Part shown: piece by piece, positions 59,485-64,000 of the stretch
Layout of the letters: the number at the start of each line of letters is the position of its first letter
Position numbering within the stretch: position 1 is the stretch's first letter
Assembly (NCBI GenBank): GCA_034522155.1
Contig: JAXHLP010000005.1
Location: 372,001 to 436,000, forward strand
DNA: 64,000 nucleotides
Direction: 5' to 3'
From: Salinilacustrithrix sp034522155
Lineage (GTDB): Bacteria > Actinomycetota > Acidimicrobiia > Acidimicrobiales > Salinilacustritrichaceae
Translations under genes and position numbers: made by a program
The notes under the pieces: generated by a model
Seen by the model: the letters and a program-made list of their open reading frames with translations, nothing else
Databases searched by the model: none
What the model was told of the DNA's origin: nothing

Positions 59485-60923
59485 CCCTCACGATCACCCT
59501 CGTCAAGGCGCCCGCGGAGGGAGCGATCCCCGTCGAAGCCGTACGTGCGGAAGACCTCGACGGCCATCCCCTGCGCGAGCTGCTGACCGCCGCGGGATTC
59601 GAGGCGAAGGTGGGCCAGACCCAGTACGCGTCCTTCGACGATCGTGGCGCGGGCATGGTGGTCGGGCTCGGCACCGACGACGACCGGACCCTGGAGACGG
59701 TGCGCACGGTCGGCGCTTCGATCGCCCGGGCGACCTCGAAGCACGACGTCGTCGCCGTGACCGGGTTGCTCGAGGCCGGGGGCGATCAGAGCCCCGCCAA
59801 GGTGGCCCAGGCCGTGGCGGAGGGGCTCCGGCTCGGCCAGTACCGCTACACGGACCTCAAGAGCGAGCCCGAACCATCGACGCTCACCACCGTCGAGATC
59901 GTCGGCACGGGCGGCAAGCGGGTCCAGGACGCCTTCGACCTGGGCAACGCGGTCGCCGAGGCCGCCTGCGTCACCCGCGATCTGGTCAACGAGCCCGGTG
60001 GCTCCCTCACCCCCACGGCGATGGCGAAGAAGGCCGAGCAGCTCGGCCGGCGGTACGGCTTCGTCGTGGAGGTGCTCGGGCCCAAGGAGATCCGCGCCGC
60101 CAAGATGGGCGGCATCCTCGGCGTCAACCGGGGTTCGGTGCAGGCGCCGCGGTACCTCCGCCTGACGTGGACGCCCGAGTCGAGCCCCCGGGGCACGGTC
60201 GCGCTGGTGGGCAAGGGCGTCACCTTCGACTCCGGCGGCCTCAGCCTCAAGCCGTCCGACGGCATGCTGTGGATGAAGGGCGACATGGCCGGTGCGGGCG
60301 CAGTGGTCGGTGCCTTCTGCGGGCTCGGCGCGGTCAAGCCCCGGGTCGAGGTCCGGGGCTACGTGCCGCTCACCGACAACATGACCGGCGGCGACGCCAC
60401 CCGTGTCGGCGACGTCCTCACGATCAGCAACGGCAAGACCGTCGAAGTCCACAACACCGACGCCGAGGGCCGGCTGATCCTCGCCGATGCGCTCGCCGAC
60501 GCCAGCAGCGCAGGCCCGGACGCCATCGTCGACCTCGCCACCCTCACCGGTGCGTGCATGGTCGCGCTCGGCCCCAATCACGCCGGGGTGATGGGCACGA
60601 ACGAGTCGTGGGTCGAGCAGGTGCTCGCCGCGGCCGAGAGCTCGGGCGAGAAGGCGTGGCCGCTCCCGCTGCCGGACGAATGGCGCAAGAACCTCGACAG
60701 CGAGATCGCCGACATGAAGAACATCGGCGGCCGCTTCGGTGGCGCGTCGATCGCCGGGCTGTTCCTGCGCGAGTTCGTGGGCGAGGGCCTCCCGTGGGCG
60801 CACATCGACATCGCCGGCCCGGCGTTCACCGACCAGGGGTCCGAGATCGAGTCCAAGGGCGGGACCGGCTACGGCGTCCGCACCCTCCTCGAGCTCCTCA
60901 AGAGCTACAAGAAGCCCCGCTGA
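59481..60923 (+). CDS. pepA: Leucyl aminopeptidase (M17)
   Basis: A 480-residue hexameric two-zinc aminopeptidase. The catalytic domain carries VGKGVTFDSGGLSLKPSDGM with the first Lys and Asp, MKGDMAGAG, the hallmark NTDAEGRLILADAL with the metal Asp and Glu, and the C-terminal GGTGYGVRTLLELL. The N-terminal 170 residues are the usual macro-like domain. Starts by ATGA overlap with the adenosyltransferase gene. Followed by a 147-base gap. Confidence 0.96.
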   Translation: MTLTITLVKAPAEGAIPVEAVRAEDLDGHPLRELLTAAGFEAKVGQTQYASFDDRGAGMVVGLGTDDDRTLETVRTVGASIARATSKHDVVAVTGLLEAGGDQSPAKVAQAVAEGLRLGQYRYTDLKSEPEPSTLTTVEIVGTGGKRVQDAFDLGNAVAEAACVTRDLVNEPGGSLTPTAMAKKAEQLGRRYGFVVEVLGPKEIRAAKMGGILGVNRGSVQAPRYLRLTWTPESSPRGTVALVGKGVTFDSGGLSLKPSDGMLWMKGDMAGAGAVVGAFCGLGAVKPRVEVRGYVPLTDNMTGGDATRVGDVLTISNGKTVEVHNTDAEGRLILADALADASSAGPDAIVDLATLTGACMVALGPNHAGVMGTNESWVEQVLAAAESSGEKAWPLPLPDEWRKNLDSEIADMKNIGGRFGGASIAGLFLREFVGEGLPWAHIDIAGPAFTDQGSEIESKGGTGYGVRTLLELLKSYKKPR

Positions 60924-61070
60924 CCAGCGCAACGTCCCGAGCGGGCACGACCTGCGAGGGGCACCCAGCCTCCGGACGTCCACTGCCGCAAGGGCCGGTG
61001 CGACCCGGCTTCGGGAGCGTGAGCCTTCGCCAGCGTGCGTTCATGCGCCCGGTCGGCGTCGGACAGGCGG

Positions 61071-61751
61071 CTACCCGGCGTCGCGGCGGGCCAGCGCCGC
61101 CTGCAGCGCCCGGTGAGCCGCGGCGGGGTCGAAGTTCCAGCGGCGGAGCTGGTCGTCGACCTCGGCCGAGGTGGCGCCGACGTCGAGCAGCGAGCGGGCG
61201 AGGCGGGTGGCGTGGCTGTCGTCGGTCGGCCCGTGACCCCGCCGACGCTGTTCGTCCTGCCACCGCTTGTGGTCGCCGCGCAGGTGGCGCGGCAGCCGGG
61301 TCACCTGGTTGCGGGTGAGCGGCGGCAGGCGGGTACGCACGCCGAGGACGTCGTTGTCCTCCCGGCGGGCGTGGCCGTAGCGGATGCAGCGCTCCACGGC
61401 CCGCTGGAACGGGTTGGAACGCCCACCCTTGTTGCCGATGCCGATCGAGCGGGCGCAGTCGGCGGCGTCGATGCTGAAGCCGTCGGGCTGGGAGTCGAAC
61501 TCGACGGCGAGGCGCCGCAGGAGCCACGTCGAGGTCGGGCCGAGCAGGGGGAGCCAGAACCGTTCGACGTAGCTCGCACGCGGATCGAAGCCGATGGCGT
61601 CGACCACGGGTTCGCGCCAGGCGACGACGAGCAGCGGGGGCAGGGCGCCCAGATCGGGGGTGGGTTCGGAGCGGTCCACGACGGGTCTCCTCGGTGGTCG
61701 GAGCAGTCGGGGGAAGTCGTCCTCATGACCTGTATTTTCACGTACTTTCAT
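61071..61751 (-). CDS. Conserved hypothetical protein (possible replication/DNA-associated), 226 aa
   Basis: The core, AIGFDPRASYVERFWLPLLGPTSTWLLRRLAVEFDS, followed by GFSIDAADCARSIGIGNKGGRSNPFQRAVERCIRYG, looks like a small helical domain with a winged-helix-like feel and is known to me from other actinobacterial genomes as uncharacterised. The C-terminal 60 residues are Arg/His-rich and helical (ATRLARSLLDVGATSAEVDDQLRRW). ATG 61751 is the far start; a GTG at about 61679 (VDRSEPTPD) is also plausible. Divergent from the sirtuin, 40 bases apart, around a small palindrome. I make no functional claim. Confidence 0.7.
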   Translation of the reverse strand: MKVRENTGHEDDFPRLLRPPRRPVVDRSEPTPDLGALPPLLVVAWREPVVDAIGFDPRASYVERFWLPLLGPTSTWLLRRLAVEFDSQPDGFSIDAADCARSIGIGNKGGRSNPFQRAVERCIRYGHARREDNDVLGVRTRLPPLTRNQVTRLPRHLRGDHKRWQDEQRRRGHGPTDDSHATRLARSLLDVGATSAEVDDQLRRWNFDPAAAHRALQAALARRDAG

Positions 61752-61767
61752 GATGTTCCGATGCCAT

Positions 61768-61778
61768 CACACCGTGTG
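61768..61778. promoter_or_regulatory. Palindrome CACACCGTGTG overlapping the sirtuin promoter
   Basis: Arms CACAC and GTGTG around one base, immediately before the TAGGGT -10 of the sirtuin and upstream of the divergent hypothetical gene. Short, so possibly chance; position makes it a candidate operator. Confidence 0.3.
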
Positions 61779-61784
61779 TAGGGT
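61779..61784 (+). promoter_or_regulatory. -10 element (TAGGGT) for the sirtuin
   Basis: TAGGGT followed by GTCAAGC and GTG 61792, which fixes the likely start of the sirtuin. Confidence 0.45.
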
Positions 61785-61791
61785 GTCAAGC

Positions 61792-62589
61792 GTGGATCGG
61801 GAGCTCGCAGGCGAGATCGAGGGCGAGATCGACCGGGCGCGCACCGCGCTGGCCGCGGCCGAGCGGGTCGTGGTCCTCACCGGTGCCGGCATCAGCACCG
61901 ACAGCGGGATCCCCGACTTCCGTGGCCCGCAGGGCCTGTGGACCAAGGATCCCGAGGCCGAGAAGCTGGCCCACATCCAGTACTACGTGTCCGAGCCCGA
62001 GGTTCGGGTCAAGGCGTGGCGGCGTCGCCTCGATCACCTGTCCGCGAGCTACGACCCGAACCCGGGGCATCTCGCCATCGCCGAGCTCGAGCGGCTCGGC
62101 AACCTCGAACTGGTGATCACCCAGAACATCGACGGGCTCCACCTCGCCGCCGGCACCCCGAAGGAGAAGCTGGTCGAGATCCACGGGACGACCCGCGAGG
62201 TGATGTGTCTGTCCTGCGACGACCGCGCGCCGATCGAGCGCGCGCTCGATCGGGTCCGGGCCGGTGAGGACGATCCGCCGTGCCGCAGCTGTGGCGGGAT
62301 CCTCAAGACCGCCACGATCTCCTTCGGGCAGGGACTGGTGGCCGAGGACCTGAACCGGGCCGACGCCGCCGCCCGCCGGGCCGACGTCATGCTGGCGGTC
62401 GGCTCCACCCTGGGCGTGTACCCGATCGCCAACGTCGTGCCCATCGCCAAGTCGGTCGGGGCGTCGGTCATCATCGTCAACGGTGGACCCACCGAGATGG
62501 ACGATCTCGCCGACATCCGGCTGGAGGGGTCGATCTCGGAGCTCGTCCCCCGTCTCGTCCCGGGCGAGGACCAGATCACCGAGGTCTGA
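61792..62589 (+). CDS. NAD-dependent protein deacylase (Sir2/sirtuin)
   Basis: A 265-residue sirtuin that removes acyl groups from lysines while cleaving NAD. VVLTGAGISTDSGIPDFRGPQGLW binds NAD; TQNIDGLHLAAG carries the Asn-Asp pair, and the catalytic His is in EIHGTTREV. The zinc ribbon is CLSCDD and CRSCGG. GSTLGVYPIANVVPIA closes the site. Candidate targets include acyl-CoA synthetases such as the one at 25-27 kb (known regulation in other bacteria; inference here). GTG 61792 follows a TAGGGT promoter at seven bases. Confidence 0.95.
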   Translation: MDRELAGEIEGEIDRARTALAAAERVVVLTGAGISTDSGIPDFRGPQGLWTKDPEAEKLAHIQYYVSEPEVRVKAWRRRLDHLSASYDPNPGHLAIAELERLGNLELVITQNIDGLHLAAGTPKEKLVEIHGTTREVMCLSCDDRAPIERALDRVRAGEDDPPCRSCGGILKTATISFGQGLVAEDLNRADAAARRADVMLAVGSTLGVYPIANVVPIAKSVGASVIIVNGGPTEMDDLADIRLEGSISELVPRLVPGEDQITEV

Positions 62590-62614
62590 CGGGTCCGACG
62601 GCGTCGGCCCCGTC
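62588..62614. terminator. Near-perfect 27-bp palindrome at the sirtuin 3' end
   Basis: Arms of 13 bases (GACGGGTCCGACG and CGTCGGCCCCGTC) around one central base, with one mismatch. It begins on the stop codon and runs into the shared upstream box of the next promoter. It lacks a T-tract, so it is either a GC hairpin terminator or an operator for the alcohol dehydrogenase. Confidence 0.45.
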
Positions 62615-62654
62615 AGGTCCTGCGGCCCATTCCGGCCTCGTCGTCGTTTCGCCG
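62603..62654 (+). promoter_or_regulatory. Upstream box shared with the lipBA promoter, copy B
   Basis: Contains CCCGTCAGGTCCTG, CATTC and TTTCGCCG; aligned with 47341-47391. Its first 12 bases overlap the 27-bp palindrome. Confidence 0.6.
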
Positions 62655-62660
62655 TAGGTT
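62655..62660 (+). promoter_or_regulatory. -10 element (TAGGTT) for the alcohol dehydrogenase
   Basis: TAGGTT followed by GTCCGC and ATG 62667: leaderless layout with a six-base gap. Confidence 0.45.
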
Positions 62661-62666
62661 GTCCGC

Positions 62667-63710
62667 ATGCGAGCGGTGATCCTCAACGGCCCCCACGATG
62701 TCTCCGTCGAGACGGTGGACGACCCCGGGCTGACCGGCCCCGACGGCATCGTCGTCGAGGTCGAACGGACCGCGATCTGCGGTTCCGATCTGCACCTGTA
62801 CCACGGCGACTTCGCCACGCCCGGCGTGCACCTCGGACACGAGAGCATCGGCCGGGTGGTCGAGGTCGGCGACGATGTACGCACGGTCGCCGTCGACGAC
62901 CGGGTGCTGGTGAGCGGCGTGGTCGGATGCGGGGCGTGCAAGGAGTGCGTGTCGGGGTGGCCGATGCGCTGTCTCAACGGGGGTTCCCAGGTCTTCGGGG
63001 TGTCGCCGGATCTCGACGGCAGCCAGGCCGAGTACGTCGCCGTGCCCGCCGCCGACACCGCGGTGCACGCGATCCCCGAGTCGATCTCCGACGACCAGGC
63101 GGTGTTGCTCACCGACATCCTGCCCACCGGCTTCATCGGCGCCCGGCGCGCCGACATCGAGCCCGGCTCGACCGTGGCCGTCATCGGGCTCGGCCCGGTC
63201 GGCATCTGCGCGCTGCGGGCGGCCAAGCTCTACTCGCCGGCGCGCATCATCGCCGTCGACCCGGTGGGCCACCGCCGGGCCCACGCCGAGCGGCTGGGGG
63301 TGGAGACGGTCGACCCCGCCGGCGGCGGTGCCATGGCCCAGCTCCTCGAGCTGACCGGCGGCCGGGGACCGCAGTCGATCATCGAAGCCGTCGGGCTCGA
63401 CGAGACCATCACCGACGCGGTGATGAGCGTGGCACCAGGCGGCACCGTCTCGGTGGTCGGCGCCAACTCCAACCTCGCCCATCCGTTCCCGATGGGCATC
63501 GCCCTGTTCAAGGGGATCACGTTCCGGATCGCCGTGGCCGACATTCCCTCGACCTGGGACAACCTCATCCCGCTCGTGGCCGCTGGGCACCTGCATCCCG
63601 AGGACGTGTTCACCCACCGGATGGGACTGTCCGAGGCGGCGCAGGCCTACCGGATCTTCGACGACAAGGCCGACGACGTCATGAAGGTGTTGTTGGACCC
63701 GCGTCTCTAG
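62667..63710 (+). CDS. Zinc-dependent medium-chain alcohol dehydrogenase
   Basis: A 347-residue MDR enzyme. Catalytic zinc ligands: Cys in AICGSDLHLYHGD, then His-Glu in LGHESIGRVVEVG. Structural zinc cysteines appear in VGCGACKECVSGWPMRC. The Rossmann motif is VAVIGLGPVGICAL with Asp in IIAVDPVGHRR, favouring NAD. Closest general class: glutathione-independent formaldehyde or threonine dehydrogenase-like enzymes; exact substrate unknown. Single gene with its own leaderless promoter. The sirtuin just upstream may or may not be linked. Confidence 0.9.
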   Translation: MRAVILNGPHDVSVETVDDPGLTGPDGIVVEVERTAICGSDLHLYHGDFATPGVHLGHESIGRVVEVGDDVRTVAVDDRVLVSGVVGCGACKECVSGWPMRCLNGGSQVFGVSPDLDGSQAEYVAVPAADTAVHAIPESISDDQAVLLTDILPTGFIGARRADIEPGSTVAVIGLGPVGICALRAAKLYSPARIIAVDPVGHRRAHAERLGVETVDPAGGGAMAQLLELTGGRGPQSIIEAVGLDETITDAVMSVAPGGTVSVVGANSNLAHPFPMGIALFKGITFRIAVADIPSTWDNLIPLVAAGHLHPEDVFTHRMGLSEAAQAYRIFDDKADDVMKVLLDPRL

Positions 63711-63801
63711 CTCACGCCGCCTTCGGCATGGAATAGGTACAGGGTAGAATTGTTGACCTGCTGAGTAGGGATTCCACTCGCACCCGGAGCGCCGATCTTC
63801 C

Positions 63802-64000
63802 ATGCCCAACTTCCGTGAACTCCTCGCCGCCACCAAGGCCGACATCCGCGAGGTCGAGACCGACGAGGCCGACGAGTTGCGGTCCTCGGACGCGGACGTC
63901 GTGATCCTCGACGTCCGCGAGCCCGACGAGAACGCCCAGGGCTCCATCCCCGGTGCCGTGTTCATCCCCCGGGGCCAGCTCGAGTCCAACATCGAGAACA
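63802..64000 (+). CDS. Rhodanese-domain protein (N-terminal part, runs off window)
   Basis: ATG 63802 starts a frame reading MPNFRELLAATKADIREVET through VVILDVREPDENAQGSIPGAVFIPRGQLE, the first half of a rhodanese fold (LDVREPDE and GAVFIPRG are diagnostic), cut by the window edge. Rhodanese domains carry persulfide sulfur; the active-site Cys would lie beyond the end. The 91-base region before it is AT-richer and contains TAGAAT (63745-63750), a plausible -10, and a second TAGGGATT. Confidence 0.85.
   Translation, partial: MPNFRELLAATKADIREVETDEADELRSSDADVVILDVREPDENAQGSIPGAVFIPRGQLESNIEN

Noticed and set aside
1..64000. tRNA, rRNA, transposase, integrase or phage genes
   Set aside because: None recognised on either strand; the window appears to be plain chromosome without a mobile island.

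Overview
The window is very GC-rich, densely packed bacterial chromosome. Codons end mostly in G or C, GTG starts are common, and many starts and stops overlap as ATGA or GTGA. Gene content (GatCAB, Flp/Tad pilus genes, an EctABCD pathway, Ku plus LigD-type polymerase, PduO-type adenosyltransferase, a short C-terminal-domain MetH) and a recurring TAGNNT-about 7 nt-start arrangement typical of leaderless actinobacterial transcripts point to an actinobacterium. An Acidimicrobiia-like, salt-exposed organism is my inference, not something the sequence proves. I saw no tRNA, rRNA, CRISPR array, transposase, integrase or phage gene; this looks like core chromosome with local novelties.

Layout. 1-1.1 kb: a partial gene, a TetR regulator and a divergent ferredoxin around a perfect 18-bp palindrome. 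1.2-9.6 kb: a Flp/Tad-type pilus or secretion operon (TadE, TadE/G-like, CpaB, CpaE, CpaF, a von Willebrand A-TadB fusion, TadC). 9.7-12.8 kb: gatCAB. 13-16 kb: a membrane-anchored molybdopterin oxidoreductase, a small membrane protein and a MATE exporter. 16.1-24.9 kb: ilvD, then ectABCD, then ilvB-ilvN-ilvC behind a leader peptide and attenuator. 24.9-28.8 kb (minus strand): small secreted protein, acyl-CoA ligase, DCC protein, serC. 28.9-37 kb: aminotransferase, S9 peptidase, thioesterase, peptidoglycan amidase with VCBS repeats, serA. 37-43.2 kb: sunset-domain protein, nucleoside-sugar epimerase-like enzymes, M1 peptidase, cation/proton antiporter. 43.3-49.1 kb: MscL, LapA-like protein, a lipoyl-E3 fusion, an E2 whose frame is broken, and a LipB-LipA fusion. 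49.1-53.4 kb: thioredoxin-like lipoprotein, 29-aa membrane peptide, serine hydrolase, M24 peptidase, membrane protein. 53.4-55.3 kb: Ku and LigD-type polymerase. 55.3-64 kb: MetH, PduO, PepA, a conserved hypothetical, a sirtuin, a zinc alcohol dehydrogenase and a truncated rhodanese gene.

How the genes fit together. Three themes stand out: branched-chain amino acid and serine synthesis (ilvD, ilvBNC, serA, serC); osmotic adaptation (ectABCD for ectoine and hydroxyectoine, mscL for emergency release); and a lipoate module in which E3 and E2 carry nearly identical lipoyl domains and the next gene encodes both octanoyl transfer and sulfur insertion in one chain.

Most worth a second look: a perfect 25-nt tandem duplication in the E2 linker that coincides with a frameshift; the LipB-LipA fusion; a roughly 50-nt upstream box shared by the lipBA and alcohol dehydrogenase promoters; a palindromic repeat with compensatory changes that forms the 3' end of ilvN and recurs after serA; an ilvB leader peptide that appears to be leaderless itself; the VWA-TadB fusion; and a TadE frame with no usable start codon.
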